This document shows, in pieces, positions 1 through 8,470 of a stretch of 64,000 nt of DNA. Within the stretch, counting starts at the first letter, position 1. The number at the start of each line of letters is the position of its first letter. The notes beneath the pieces were generated by a model. The model was not told the DNA's origin and ran no database searches. It was given only the letters and a program-made list of their open reading frames with translations. The DNA comes from Bacteroidaceae bacterium (GTDB taxonomy: Bacteria > Bacteroidota > Bacteroidia > Bacteroidales > Bacteroidaceae), in assembly GCA_902362375.1 (NCBI GenBank), contig CABIVS010000008.1, positions 18,696 to 82,695 on the forward strand, given 5' to 3'. Made by a program: the position numbers and the translations under genes.

Positions 1-2
1 TA

Positions 3-593
3 AACGAATTGGAGAATATTAGCATACAGACTGATCTAAATCATTTGAAAGATCAACTTCAACCGGAGTTTTTTTCGAGAATATTGAATAAGGTGCGAAC
101 CTTGTTGGAGGAAGATGGAGAAAAGGCATCATTGCTTATCTTTAAATTAAGCCGGTTGCTTCGATACCAACTTTATGAAAGTGAACGGCAACAGGTATTG
201 TTGGGAGATGATATCGATTTTATGACTGATTATATGAAGTTGGAGAAATTATGCAATCCGGAGTTTAATTTTGAAGTCAACATCCTGAATGAAGTGCGAT
301 ATATACAAGTTCCTCCTTTATTGTTTATGCCTGTGATAGAATATGTGATTCGGACAACGGTATGTGGAGAGAATGGAAAGGGAGAAAATATAAGGATCGA
401 TTTTCAAATGGAAGAGAATCAGCTTCGATTCATTTGTACATACTGTCTGCGAAAAAAGGAAAGTCTGCAAATAGTACCTGCTTTTGACAAGTTACGGCAA
501 CGATTGGACTTGCTATATCCGGGAGGTTATCAATTAAAAAGTGGCTATAATGATGGAATGTTGTGTACCATTAGTTTAATGTTGGAATTATGA
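3..593 (+). CDS. LytS-family kinase-like protein lacking catalytic residues (5' end outside window)
   Basis: Open from the left window edge, so the N-terminus is missing. It is collinear with the soluble part of the next gene: both have a dimerisation segment, a conserved LLRYQL block, a PPLLF block and an RLDLLY block. The phospho-acceptor motif NPHF of the neighbour is QPEF here, the N-box ENAVKHN is EYVIRTT, and the G-box GGIGLANVKRRL is reduced to FDKLRQRL. Histidine, the N-box asparagine and the glycines that bind ATP are thus all absent, so kinase activity is unlikely (inference). It overlaps the next gene by 4 nt (ATGA), which argues for translational coupling and a role as partner or allosteric subunit of the active kinase. 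Upstream sequence is needed to see whether it has membrane segments. Confidence 0.8.
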   Translation, partial: NELENISIQTDLNHLKDQLQPEFFSRILNKVRTLLEEDGEKASLLIFKLSRLLRYQLYESERQQVLLGDDIDFMTDYMKLEKLCNPEFNFEVNILNEVRYIQVPPLLFMPVIEYVIRTTVCGENGKGENIRIDFQMEENQLRFICTYCLRKKESLQIVPAFDKLRQRLDLLYPGGYQLKSGYNDGMLCTISLMLEL

Positions 594-1651
594 AAGATAC
601 CTGGAATGTATACGATTGGGGGAAGAATCTGGTAAATGACCGTTTCAGGCTTATCAGTAATTTACTATTGCTATTTATTATACTCTTTTTGGGCTTTCAG
701 AATGTATATGGAGATTTTACTGGAGAAGGTTTCCGATATGCATATCCGGTTAGTATATTGGTTTTTGCGTTTCCTATCTATCTGAATATATATTGGTTAG
801 TGCCCCGTTTCCTGTATAAGGCCAAGCGCAAGTTATGGTGTTATTGGATTTCGTTTTTCGGAGTCAATTTAGTGAGTGTATTATTAGGATTTATATTTCT
901 GTCTCCATTATATCAACGGTACGGTATTCGTGGGTTTTGTATACAGGATAACCATGCTGTTTCTTTTGATAGTATTGCTTATGGAGTATTAGTACTACTA
1001 TTAAGTGCAGGTGGCTGTACGAGCTTTGAACTATTCCGCCGCTGGGTTGTCTCCGATAAAAAGATTCTTGAATTGGAGAAGGCAACTAAGCAGGCAGAAT
1101 TGCAACAATTAAAGAAACAGATCAATCCGCATTTTCTTTTTAATATGCTGAATAATGCCAATATTTTGGTAAAGGATGCTCCGGATGAGGCTTCACAGAT
1201 ATTGGAGAAACTGGACAATCTACTTCGCTATCAGTTGAATGACAGTACAAGAAGAGAAGTCTTTCTTACTGCAGATATACAGTTTCTCACCAGTTTTCTT
1301 GAATTGGAGAAGGTGAGAAGGGATCATTTTGAATATACTATTTTTCAAGAGGGAAATATGGAAAATATCTGTATTCCTCCGTTGTTGTTTATCCCTTTTG
1401 TAGAGAATGCAGTGAAACACAATTTGGATAGCGACAATTTATCTTATATTCACCTGTATTTTTCTGTGCATAATAAACAGTTGACGTTTCGTTGCGAGAA
1501 TTCTAAGCCCCGTGTTCCTGTTAAGCGGGAAGGGGGAATAGGGTTGGCCAATGTGAAACGCAGACTGGATTTACTTTATGAATCACGGTACACGTTACAG
1601 ATAGAAGATAAAGAAACAACTTATAATGTCAACTTACATCTAAACTTATGA
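590..1651 (+). CDS. LytS-type membrane sensor histidine kinase
   Basis: 353 residues. Four hydrophobic segments occupy about residues 22-40, 52-71, 83-106 and 129-145, followed by a helical linker and a His_kinase domain. The phospho-acceptor lies in QINPHFLFN (His181), the N-box in FVENAVKHN (Asn273) and the G-box in GGIGLANVKRRL (315-326). This is the LytS/YehU architecture used for signalling to LytTR regulators; no recognisable periplasmic sensor domain is present, so the ligand is unknown. Both ends overlap neighbours by 4 nt, giving a three-gene operon with the pseudokinase upstream and the regulator downstream. Confidence 0.92.
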   Translation: MKDTWNVYDWGKNLVNDRFRLISNLLLLFIILFLGFQNVYGDFTGEGFRYAYPVSILVFAFPIYLNIYWLVPRFLYKAKRKLWCYWISFFGVNLVSVLLGFIFLSPLYQRYGIRGFCIQDNHAVSFDSIAYGVLVLLLSAGGCTSFELFRRWVVSDKKILELEKATKQAELQQLKKQINPHFLFNMLNNANILVKDAPDEASQILEKLDNLLRYQLNDSTRREVFLTADIQFLTSFLELEKVRRDHFEYTIFQEGNMENICIPPLLFIPFVENAVKHNLDSDNLSYIHLYFSVHNKQLTFRCENSKPRVPVKREGGIGLANVKRRLDLLYESRYTLQIEDKETTYNVNLHLNL

Positions 1652-2370
1652 ATTGTATTATTGTTGATGACGAGCCGGTAGCTCGCAAAGGTATGAAGTC
1701 ATTGGTGGAACAGATTCCACAACTGACATTGGTGGGTAGCTTTAATAACGCTATCGCAGCGTCCGCTTATATAAATGAATATACGGTTGATCTGATTTTC
1801 CTTGATATTCAGATGCCGGGAATTACCGGAATAGAGTTTGCGCAAAGTATTCCCGTGAATACATTGATTGTCTTTACAACGGCGTATGCGGAATATGCAC
1901 TCGATAGTTACGAAGTAAGTGCCATTGATTATCTGGTGAAGCCTATTGAAATGAACCGTTTTCTGAAAGCAGTCAATAAGGCAATAGCATATCATAAACT
2001 GTTATTGTCGGAAACAGCCGAAAGAGTGGAGGAGATACAGGAAGAATATATTTTCATCAAATCGGAACGACGCTATATCAAGATAAACTTCAGTGATATT
2101 CTTTTTATTGAAGGACTAAAGGATTATTCCATTCTCCAATTGGAAGATCAGCGGGTGATAACTAAGATGAATCTGAAAAATATTCATGAGCAACTGCCCG
2201 CTAAACAGTTTCTCCGGATAAACAAGTCCTATATTGTCAATACCTCACGGATTGACTCTTTTGATACCAATGATATTTTTATTAAGTCTTATGAGATAGG
2301 AATAGGAGGTGGAAACTATAAGAAAACGTTTTTTGAGGAATTTGTAGCGAAGAATCTACAGAAAGACTAA
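1648..2370 (+). CDS. LytTR-family response regulator
   Basis: 240 residues. N-terminal receiver domain (about 1-118) with acidic pocket VDDE (Asp7, Asp8), phospho-acceptor Asp53 in LDIQMPG and the conserved lysine in YLVKP (Lys98). C-terminal LytTR DNA-binding domain (about 130-238) with the ERRYIKI and FLRINKSYIVN blocks typical of the family. It is expected to bind direct repeats upstream of target promoters after phosphorylation by the preceding LytS kinase. Targets cannot be inferred from the immediate context; the next gene is separated by 275 bp and has its own promoter. Confidence 0.93.
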   Translation: MNCIIVDDEPVARKGMKSLVEQIPQLTLVGSFNNAIAASAYINEYTVDLIFLDIQMPGITGIEFAQSIPVNTLIVFTTAYAEYALDSYEVSAIDYLVKPIEMNRFLKAVNKAIAYHKLLLSETAERVEEIQEEYIFIKSERRYIKINFSDILFIEGLKDYSILQLEDQRVITKMNLKNIHEQLPAKQFLRINKSYIVNTSRIDSFDTNDIFIKSYEIGIGGGNYKKTFFEEFVAKNLQKD

Positions 2371-2631
2371 TCCGGTAGTTTATATGGAATGGCTTGATAT
2401 AAAAGAATAAGAACGTTAAGTATTGGCCTATTTTCATAAAAAAGATGTTTTACAAGAAGAAAAAGGAGAGAATATAGTGCAATATCCCCAAATAATGCTT
2501 TTCTTTGTACCAACAACAATAAAGAGGTTTATTACGATTTGATTTTTTTACGTGAATCTTCTCATTTATTTGAGCATATCCATCTCTAATTAAGATCTTC
2601 CTAAAACTTTCTTATTGAATTATTAATTTTT

Positions 2632-2639
2632 TATATTTG
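2632..2639 (+). promoter_or_regulatory. Bacteroides -7 promoter element directly abutting the RRM gene
   Basis: TATATTTG fits the TAnnTTTG consensus. Its last base is only 7 nt before the ATG at 2646, so transcription would start at or within a few bases of the start codon. Confidence 0.6.
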
Positions 2640-2645
2640 TATTTT

Positions 2646-2891
2646 ATGAATTTGTACATTGGAAATCTTAGCTATAATGTTAAGGAATCAGATTTGAGAC
2701 ATGTAATGGAAGAGTATGGAACAGTTGCTTCAGTAAAGTTAATCACAGATCGTGAAACTAGAAGATCAAAAGGTTTTGCGTTTATCGAAATGCCGGATGA
2801 TGCAGAAGCTGCTAAAGCTATCGAACAATTGAACGGTGCAGAATATGTAGGTCGTTCAATGGTAGTAAAAGAAGCGTTGCCAAAGAATTAA
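2646..2891 (+). CDS. RRM-domain RNA-binding protein
   Basis: 81 residues, essentially one RNA recognition motif. RNP2 is LYIGNL near the N-terminus and RNP1 is KGFAFIEM at about 39-46; both aromatic positions used for RNA stacking are present. This is the short single-RRM family (Rbp proteins) that is abundant in Bacteroides and acts as a global post-transcriptional regulator in that genus. An in-frame TTG at 2637 would add MYF, but it lies inside the promoter -7 element, so the ATG at 2646 is chosen. A strong hairpin terminator follows at once. Confidence 0.93.
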   Translation: MNLYIGNLSYNVKESDLRHVMEEYGTVASVKLITDRETRRSKGFAFIEMPDDAEAAKAIEQLNGAEYVGRSMVVKEALPKN

Positions 2892-2915
2892 TACTGAATA
2901 CATATACAGTAATAG

Positions 2916-2950
2916 AGAAAGGCGCACTAGGAAACTAGCGCGCCTTTCTT
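2916..2950. terminator. Bidirectional terminator
   Basis: Arms AGAAAGGCGCACTAG and CTAGCGCGCCTTTCT around a GAAA loop pair with one mismatch. It separates the convergent RRM gene and the small gene on the other strand. Confidence 0.85.
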
Positions 2951-2953
2951 CTG

Positions 2954-3127
2954 TTAATCCTCATTGTTATCTTCTTCATCATCCACCATATTATTGAGTT
3001 CCAATTCCAGGTCTACCAGCTCTTGTTCCCATAATTTCAGGATATCCTTCGGTGTATCTTTTGCAGCTTTCTTTATTCTTTCTTGAGCAACAGATACTTC
3101 ATGCTCTAACTGTCTACGTCTGCTCAT
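2954..3127 (-). CDS. Small charged coiled-coil protein, unknown
   Basis: 57 residues starting MSRRRQLEHE. The frame can be extended upstream to 3160, but the internal ATG at 3127 gives a compact, highly charged helix with heptad-like hydrophobic spacing (LEHEVSVAQERI, LWEQELVDLELEL) and a very acidic C-terminus ending DDEEDNNED. There is no signal peptide or membrane segment, so it is probably cytoplasmic. I do not recognise a family. Confidence 0.65.
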   Translation of the reverse strand: MSRRRQLEHEVSVAQERIKKAAKDTPKDILKLWEQELVDLELELNNMVDDEEDNNED

Positions 3128-3264
3128 ATTTCTATTGTTTTGATTATGAAATGATAACAACTCGTGTGTAGAATAGTTCGATAGGATAAAATTAAAAGTA
3201 ATGGGGTGAACTATTCACAAATAAAGGATGTTTTGTAATCTGAAACTTTAAAAAACATACAGTC

Positions 3265-4026
3265 ATGCTCAATTTAATAGCCGTTTTCTTAGTATGTTCA
3301 GGTATCGGAATTGCAGTACATATTGCCATAGACCTGACACATCGTCCGCAATCAATGAAGATAATGAATGCAGTCTGGATATTATCTGCATTATGGGGAA
3401 GTTATTTAGCTTTATGGGCGTATAATAAGTTTGGACGGAGTGGTCCGATGAAAGTTGAGGATGATGGGATGAAAATGGATATGTCTGATATGAAGGGAAT
3501 GGATATGTCCGGTATGAAAGATAATATGGCGATGGATATGGCCATGCCGGGAGAAATGTCGATGCAAGGAATGCAACGTCCTTATTGGCAATCGGTAGCT
3601 TTGTCAGCGCTTCATTGTGGTGCAGGATGTACATTGGCAGATATCATAGGAGAGTGGTTTACAAACTATGTTCCTGTAACTGTGGCAGGAAGTCAGCTCT
3701 TTGGTAATTGGGTACTTGACTTTATCCTGGCTTTGATGATTGGTGTTTATTTCCAATTCTATGCTATTAGGGAGATGGAAAAAATTTCGGTAGGTAATGC
3801 CTTGGCTCGTGCTTTCAAAGCGGATTTCTTTTCTCTTTTATCCTGGCAGGTCGGAATGTATGGCTGGATGGCGATTGTCTATTTTGTATTGTTCATCAAT
3901 GAACCGTTACCCAAAGACACATGGATATTCTGGTTTATGATGCAGTTAGCTATGCTTTTCGGCTTCTTCTGTGCATATCCTATGAATGCTCTTCTTATAA
4001 AATTAGGTATAAAGAAAGGTATGTAA
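3265..4026 (+). CDS. DUF4396 membrane protein with methionine-rich insert
   Basis: 253 residues with N-terminal membrane helices (about 3-22 and 35-53), a cytoplasmic or extracytoplasmic loop and further helices covering most of 140-250. Residues 62-103 contain 15 methionines in 42 positions, mostly as MxM or MxxM, a composition known to bind Cu(I) or Ag(I) in copper-handling proteins. The loop is followed by ALHCGAGCT (His117, Cys118, Cys122), a conserved DUF4396 motif that could add soft-metal ligands. A role in copper handling is inference only. It stands alone between its own upstream gap and a strong hairpin. Confidence 0.85.
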   Translation: MLNLIAVFLVCSGIGIAVHIAIDLTHRPQSMKIMNAVWILSALWGSYLALWAYNKFGRSGPMKVEDDGMKMDMSDMKGMDMSGMKDNMAMDMAMPGEMSMQGMQRPYWQSVALSALHCGAGCTLADIIGEWFTNYVPVTVAGSQLFGNWVLDFILALMIGVYFQFYAIREMEKISVGNALARAFKADFFSLLSWQVGMYGWMAIVYFVLFINEPLPKDTWIFWFMMQLAMLFGFFCAYPMNALLIKLGIKKGM

Positions 4027-4031
4027 AATAA

Positions 4032-4091
4032 ATGCAGATTTACTCTAAACGATAAGTATGTAATTACTTATTTGAGGGAGTGAATCTGCAT
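4032..4091. terminator. Bidirectional terminator between DUF4396 gene and sucD
   Basis: Outer arms ATGCAGATTTACTC and GAGTGAATCTGCAT pair with one wobble; an inner ATAAGTA/TACTTAT stem lies between them. The genes on the two sides converge here. Confidence 0.75.
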
Positions 4092-4136
4092 CTATTATGA
4101 TATGACTATTTTTGTTTTTTCTTTCTCTTTGGGAGT

Positions 4137-4997
4137 TTATCTTTTCAATAGTTTCGGTATATCCGAAGGTTCTTGTGCCACCCGGATACCGGCAGCCTCT
4201 AAAGTTTCAATCTTCTCTTTTGCCGAACCGGAACTTCCCGAAATGATAGCTCCTGCATGTCCCATCTGCTTTCCCGGAGGAGCTGATTGCCCCGCAATAA
4301 ATGCCACTACAGGTTTGGTTACATTATTGCGGATATATTCAGCCGCTTGTTCTTCTGCGTTTCCTCCAATCTCTCCAATCAGGACGATCGCTTCTGTTTC
4401 CGAATCATTTTGAAACATCTCCAGCAGTTGACGGAAATGAAGACCTACAACAGGATCACCTCCGATGCCGATAGCAGTGGATTGTCCCATGCCATTCGCC
4501 GTTAAGTGATACACAATTTCGTAAGTAAGTGTTCCGCTACGGCTGATAACTCCGACATTTCCTTCTAAAAAGACCTGTTCCGGTAAAATGCCCACCATAC
4601 TTTTTCCCGGAGAGATCAGTCCCGGACAGTTGGGGCCGATCAGCATAGCACCTTTTTGTTCGACAAACTGGTGCGCCTTAATCACATCCAGCGTGGGGAT
4701 TCCTTCAGCAATGCAGACGATTAACCGGATGCCCGCATCTGCTGCCTCCATAATGGCATCTGCCGCAAAACGTGCCGGAACAAAAATGATAGAAGTATTG
4801 GCTTTCGTTTGTTCAACCGCGTCATACATAGTGTTGAATACGGGGATGCCGTCTACATCTGTTCCTCCTTTGCCCGGAGAAGTTCCTCCAACAACATGGG
4901 TTCCGTATTCTTTCATCTTCTTGGCATGGAAAAGTCCGTCTCTCCCAGTAATTCCCTGTACAATCAGGCGGGTGGATTTATCTATTAATATGCTCAT
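4137..4997 (-). CDS. sucD: Succinyl-CoA synthetase (ADP-forming) alpha subunit
   Basis: 286 residues, the usual length. CoA-binding domain at the N-terminus ([23 protein letters not shown]) and the ligase domain with the active-site phosphohistidine in [11 protein letters not shown] (His247). With SucC it interconverts succinyl-CoA and succinate coupled to nucleotide phosphorylation, in Bacteroides part of the succinate/propionate branch. It follows sucC on the same strand with a 33-bp gap, so the pair forms one operon. Confidence 0.97.
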   Translation of the reverse strand: MSILIDKSTRLIVQGITGRDGLFHAKKMKEYGTHVVGGTSPGKGGTDVDGIPVFNTMYDAVEQTKANTSIIFVPARFAADAIMEAADAGIRLIVCIAEGIPTLDVIKAHQFVEQKGAMLIGPNCPGLISPGKSMVGILPEQVFLEGNVGVISRSGTLTYEIVYHLTANGMGQSTAIGIGGDPVVGLHFRQLLEMFQNDSETEAIVLIGEIGGNAEEQAAEYIRNNVTKPVVAFIAGQSAPPGKQMGHAGAIISGSSGSAKEKIETLEAAGIRVAQEPSDIPKLLKR

Positions 4998-5030
4998 AAT
5001 TGCTTTATTTATTAATGATTTGGGTACTTA

Positions 5031-6161
5031 TTACGCTTTCAGAGCCATAAGGGCAGCTTCTTTCATCGTTGTGGCTATTTGGAAACGGCTGTAATTCCGT
5101 AACAGTTCCCGTCCGATATGCTCATTAGTGCCTGTAAGCCGTACGATAACAGGTACATTACTGTTTATCTGCTCGAATGCTTGAAGAAGCCCCATTGCTA
5201 CATCATCACAGCGGGTGATTCCTCCGAAAATATTAATCAGGACCACTTTCACTTTTTCATCCTGCAATAAAAGTTTCATGGCTTCAATTACCTTGACAGG
5301 ATTGGAACTACCACCAATGTCGAGAAAATTGGCTGGCTGACCTCCATAAAGTTTAATCATGTCCATAGTAGCCATAGCGAGTCCGGCACCATTTACCATA
5401 CAGCCGATGTTACCATCCATGTGGACATAGCTGAATCCTTTATCCTTAGCGTCTGCTTCTATTTTTTCTTCCTCCGTCGGATCAAATAAAGCATGTACCT
5501 CCGGATGGCGATAGAGCGCATTGTCATCAAAAACAATCTTTGCGTCAATAGCCATCAACGTACCTTTCTTGGTTAGTGCCAGCGGATTTACTTCCACTAA
5601 TGATGCATCATTTTCCATGAAGATCTTATAAAGTTCCTGAAGGATGGCCGCCATTTTACCCGCCTGCTCCATTTGAGGAAAGAGGGAGAAAGCAAAACGC
5701 CTTGCCAGATAGTCGGGAAGACCAATAAATGGATGGATTGAATATCGGATGATTTTTTCCGGTGTTTGACGGGCTACCTCTTCGATATCCATACCACCGG
5801 ATGCACTCATCATCAGAACGACAGAACGTGTATTCCGGTCGATGGTGTAACTGACATAATATTCGGCAGCAATATCTATCGCCTCACTAACCAGTACTTG
5901 ATTGACCGGAAGTCCTTTAATACTCATTCCGAGAATATTCTTAGCTTCCTGATAAGCGTCTTCCGTATTATTTACCAGTTTCACTCCTCCGGCTTTTCCC
6001 CGTCCTCCGGTTAATACCTGTGCTTTTATAACCACTCTGTCTGTTCCCATCCTCCGGTAAGCGGCTATGACACCTGCGGCTGTACGGCATAAAGTGTGCC
6101 TCTCGACAGGTATTCCGTACTTGGAGAAAATCTCTTTCGCTTGATATTCATGTATTTTCAT
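5031..6161 (-). CDS. sucC: Succinyl-CoA synthetase beta subunit
   Basis: 376 residues. Starts MKIHEYQAKEIFSKYGIPV, the classical SucC N-terminus, followed by an ATP-grasp domain (VIKAQVLTGGRGKAGGVKL, EVNPLAL) and a C-terminal ligase domain with GGITRCDDVA and VRLTGTNEHIGRELL. It supplies the nucleotide-binding half of the enzyme completed by SucD just downstream. No clear promoter is visible in the 130 bp upstream beyond A+T-rich sequence. Confidence 0.97.
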   Translation of the reverse strand: MKIHEYQAKEIFSKYGIPVERHTLCRTAAGVIAAYRRMGTDRVVIKAQVLTGGRGKAGGVKLVNNTEDAYQEAKNILGMSIKGLPVNQVLVSEAIDIAAEYYVSYTIDRNTRSVVLMMSASGGMDIEEVARQTPEKIIRYSIHPFIGLPDYLARRFAFSLFPQMEQAGKMAAILQELYKIFMENDASLVEVNPLALTKKGTLMAIDAKIVFDDNALYRHPEVHALFDPTEEEKIEADAKDKGFSYVHMDGNIGCMVNGAGLAMATMDMIKLYGGQPANFLDIGGSSNPVKVIEAMKLLLQDEKVKVVLINIFGGITRCDDVAMGLLQAFEQINSNVPVIVRLTGTNEHIGRELLRNYSRFQIATTMKEAALMALKA

Positions 6162-6292
6162 GGCTCATAAATTTGAGTAAATGATTCCTGTAATAAAAAC
6201 AATAGCAAGATACGGAAAGTTTGCCGGAAAAGAAAAGTAACGGGGTGTTATACAACATGTTAGTCCGTATGCTATGAATAGGCTTAATATAA

Positions 6293-6327
6293 AAAAGCGT
6301 GTTGGCAATAGTTACCAACACGCTTCA
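6293..6327 (-). terminator. Terminator of fabD
   Basis: AAGCGTGTTGG and CCAACACGCTT form a perfect 11-bp stem, followed on the minus strand by a T-rich run. It lies 34 bp beyond the fabD stop. Confidence 0.85.
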
Positions 6328-6360
6328 TATATTTAAAGATAAACTCTTTCTTACGGATGC

Positions 6361-7248
6361 TTATGCAATACCGTGAGCGTTGACAGTACCGTCAATTTTC
6401 TTAATCAGTCCTTGAAGTACTGCACCCGGGCCACATTCTGTAAAATCAGTAGCACCGTCGGCAACCATATTCTTAACAGACTGTGTCCAGCGTACGGAAG
6501 CAGTCAGCTGGGCAACCAGGTTCTTTTTGATTTCTGCAGGATCAGTGTGAGGAAGTGCGTCTACATTCTGATATACCGGACATTTAGGAGTATGAATTTC
6601 CGTAGCCTTGATAGCGGCTTCCAATTCAACTTTAGCAGGGTCCATTAATGGAGAATGGAAAGCACCACCTACTTTCAGCGGAAGAGCGCGTTTAGCTCCG
6701 GCAGCTTTCATCAGTTCGCAAGCTTTTTCGATACCTGGTACAGAACCGGAGATAACGATTTGTCCCGGGCAGTTGTAGTTAGCCGGTACGCAAACTTCAC
6801 CTTCGGCATTTACTGCTGCGCAGATTTCTTCTACTTTCTCATCAGGTAATGCAATAATGGCGGCCATTGTGGAAGGAGTAACTTCACAAGCTTTCTGCAT
6901 AGCCATTGCACGAGCATAAACAAGTTTCAGTCCATCTTCAAAACTCAATGCACCGGCAGCTACCAATGCAGAGAACTCACCGAGTGAGTGGCCGGCTGTC
7001 ATTTCCGGTTTGAAATCATCGCCCATGCAAAGAGCGGAGATAACAGAATGAAGGAATACGGCAGGTTGGGTAACCTTTGTCTGACGGAGGTCTTCATCTG
7101 TGCCATCGAACATGATATCTGTAATGCGATATCCGAGGATATCATTTGCTTTTTCAAACAATTCTTTTGCTAAAGCTGAGTTTTCATACAGGTCTTTACC
7201 CATTCCTACAAATTGAGCGCCTTGACCGGGAAATACAAATGCTTTCAT
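6361..7248 (-). CDS. fabD: Malonyl-CoA:ACP transacylase
   Basis: 295 residues from the start MKAFVFPGQGAQFVGMG. The frame stays open upstream to 7356, but that part has no similarity to FabD and reaches into the thiD gene, so 7248 is chosen. Nucleophile Ser88 sits in GHSLGEF; the downstream GGAFHSPLM block carries the conserved histidine. It loads malonyl groups on acyl carrier protein for fatty acid synthesis. A minus-strand TAACTTTG promoter element lies 36 bp upstream of the start. Confidence 0.97.
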   Translation of the reverse strand: MKAFVFPGQGAQFVGMGKDLYENSALAKELFEKANDILGYRITDIMFDGTDEDLRQTKVTQPAVFLHSVISALCMGDDFKPEMTAGHSLGEFSALVAAGALSFEDGLKLVYARAMAMQKACEVTPSTMAAIIALPDEKVEEICAAVNAEGEVCVPANYNCPGQIVISGSVPGIEKACELMKAAGAKRALPLKVGGAFHSPLMDPAKVELEAAIKATEIHTPKCPVYQNVDALPHTDPAEIKKNLVAQLTASVRWTQSVKNMVADGATDFTECGPGAVLQGLIKKIDGTVNAHGIA

Positions 7249-7283
7249 ATTTTTATTATTTAATTGATTTTTAATTGCGGGTG

Positions 7284-7291
7284 CAAAGTTA
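7284..7291 (-). promoter_or_regulatory. fabD promoter -7 element
   Basis: The minus strand reads TAACTTTG, fitting TAnnTTTG, 36 bp before the chosen fabD start and next to the thiD stop codon. It supports the short FabD start. Confidence 0.6.
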
Positions 7292-7298
7292 CGTATTT

Positions 7299-8135
7299 TT
7301 ATGATACAACCGCACAAAATGTACACATTTGTGCAACGGAGTCCGGAAAATGCCATAAAGGGCCGTTGCCGTGTCCGACATTCAATTCTTTTCCTGCGAT
7401 AATAGCTTGCGTGATATACGTTTTAGCATGCTGGATGGATTCTCGCATGGGGTATCCTTTGGCCAGGTAAGTAGCAATGGCAGAGGAGAGGGTACACCCC
7501 GTTCCATGCAGGTTATGGCTTTCTATCTTTTTCTCCTCATATATATGGTAGATAGATTCGGACGTGTGCAAAAGGTCGCACATATTGTCTCCCTCCAGAT
7601 GTCCGCCTTTTAACAAGATGCTAGTATGATAATCGTCCGTCAGCATTTTGGCAGCCGCCTGCATGTCCTGAATGTTGTGAATACTTTTGCCTGTAAGCAC
7701 CTTCGCTTCGTCGATGTTGGGAGTGATTAATGTCACAAGCGGCAAAAGTTCTTTTTTTATTTCTTCTATAGCTTCATCTGTCATGAGTTTCTTTCCGCTG
7801 GTAGACACCATTACCGGATCGTAGACGACGTATGCAGGTGAATATTTTTGTAAACAGTCGGAAATCACACGAACAATCTGAATATCATTTACCATTCCTA
7901 TTTTGATGGCAACCGGTTGCAGGTCGTCCATCACTGCTTCTATTTGTCCACGAACAATATCAGGGGCGATAGACTGTACGGCACGTACTCCCAGTGTATT
8001 TTGTATGGTGATGGCAGTAATAGCCGATGCCGCATAGCCACCTAGAGCGGAGATTGTTTTTATGTCTGCCTGAATACCTGCGCCTCCCGAACAATCGGAG
8101 CCGGCAATGGATAAAATGACTGGATGACGTTCCAT
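7299..8135 (-). CDS. thiD: Hydroxymethylpyrimidine / phosphomethylpyrimidine kinase
   Basis: 278 residues of the ribokinase fold. N-terminal SIAGSDCSGGAGIQADIKT, central DPVMVSTSGKKL and C-terminal LHGTGCTLSSAIATYLAKG (anion hole and catalytic base region) identify ThiD, which phosphorylates HMP and HMP-P in thiamine synthesis and salvage. Other thi genes are not nearby. The tail after NGPLWHFPDS is short and probably not part of the catalytic fold. Confidence 0.94.
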   Translation of the reverse strand: MERHPVILSIAGSDCSGGAGIQADIKTISALGGYAASAITAITIQNTLGVRAVQSIAPDIVRGQIEAVMDDLQPVAIKIGMVNDIQIVRVISDCLQKYSPAYVVYDPVMVSTSGKKLMTDEAIEEIKKELLPLVTLITPNIDEAKVLTGKSIHNIQDMQAAAKMLTDDYHTSILLKGGHLEGDNMCDLLHTSESIYHIYEEKKIESHNLHGTGCTLSSAIATYLAKGYPMRESIQHAKTYITQAIIAGKELNVGHGNGPLWHFPDSVAQMCTFCAVVS

Positions 8136-8160
8136 TTTAGTTTTTTTAATATTTACCCGA

Positions 8161-8168
8161 CAAAGATA
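8161..8168 (-). promoter_or_regulatory. thiD promoter -7 element
   Basis: Minus strand TATCTTTG, 25 bp upstream of the thiD start codon. Confidence 0.6.
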
Positions 8169-8219
8169 GAATAAAAAACGATAAGGTACAAAATGACATA
8201 TCGTTTAAAATACAATAAG

Positions 8220-8227
8220 TACCTTTG
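8220..8227 (+). promoter_or_regulatory. Possible distal promoter upstream of the xylose regulator
   Basis: TACCTTTG on the plus strand, 244 bp before the regulator start. If used it would give a long leader that reads through the repeats at 8327-8391. Confidence 0.35.
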
Positions 8228-8326
8228 CCGGTATCTGATGAAGATGATATGAAAAGTACTGATAATAAAGCGTCCATCTAGTTTTTGTACTTTGTACAAT
8301 TACTCACTCGCGGAAATACTAAAATA

Positions 8327-8391
8327 CATATTGTAATTCGTAAGATAACACTAACTATTCATATTGTAGAATGTATGATATGTATTTATAT
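8327..8391. promoter_or_regulatory. Repeated CATATTGTA sites, candidate regulator operator
   Basis: CATATTGTA occurs at 8327-8335 and again at 8360-8368, 33 bp apart (about three helical turns), followed by the related ATGTATGATATGTATTTATA. They lie 80-120 bp upstream of the -7 element of the Nudix regulator gene, a position suited to autoregulation. Assignment to this regulator is inference. Confidence 0.4.
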
Positions 8392-8447
8392 GAAAAACAA
8401 TGTTTTATAGCATGGTTCTTATTTTTGTTTTGATGAGTTTTAGCCTC

Positions 8448-8455
8448 TATATTTG
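8448..8455 (+). promoter_or_regulatory. Proximal promoter of the xylose regulator gene
   Basis: TATATTTG with the ATG 15 bp after its last base. It also covers the TTG that would otherwise be a possible upstream start. Confidence 0.65.
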
Positions 8456-8470
8456 CACCGTATTAAAGAA

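Noticed and set aside
4102..5094. Plus-strand frames opposite sucD
   Set aside because: Antisense shadows of a certain gene.
7249..7356. N-terminal extension of FabD by 36 residues
   Set aside because: Not similar to FabD, runs into thiD, and a promoter element lies inside it.
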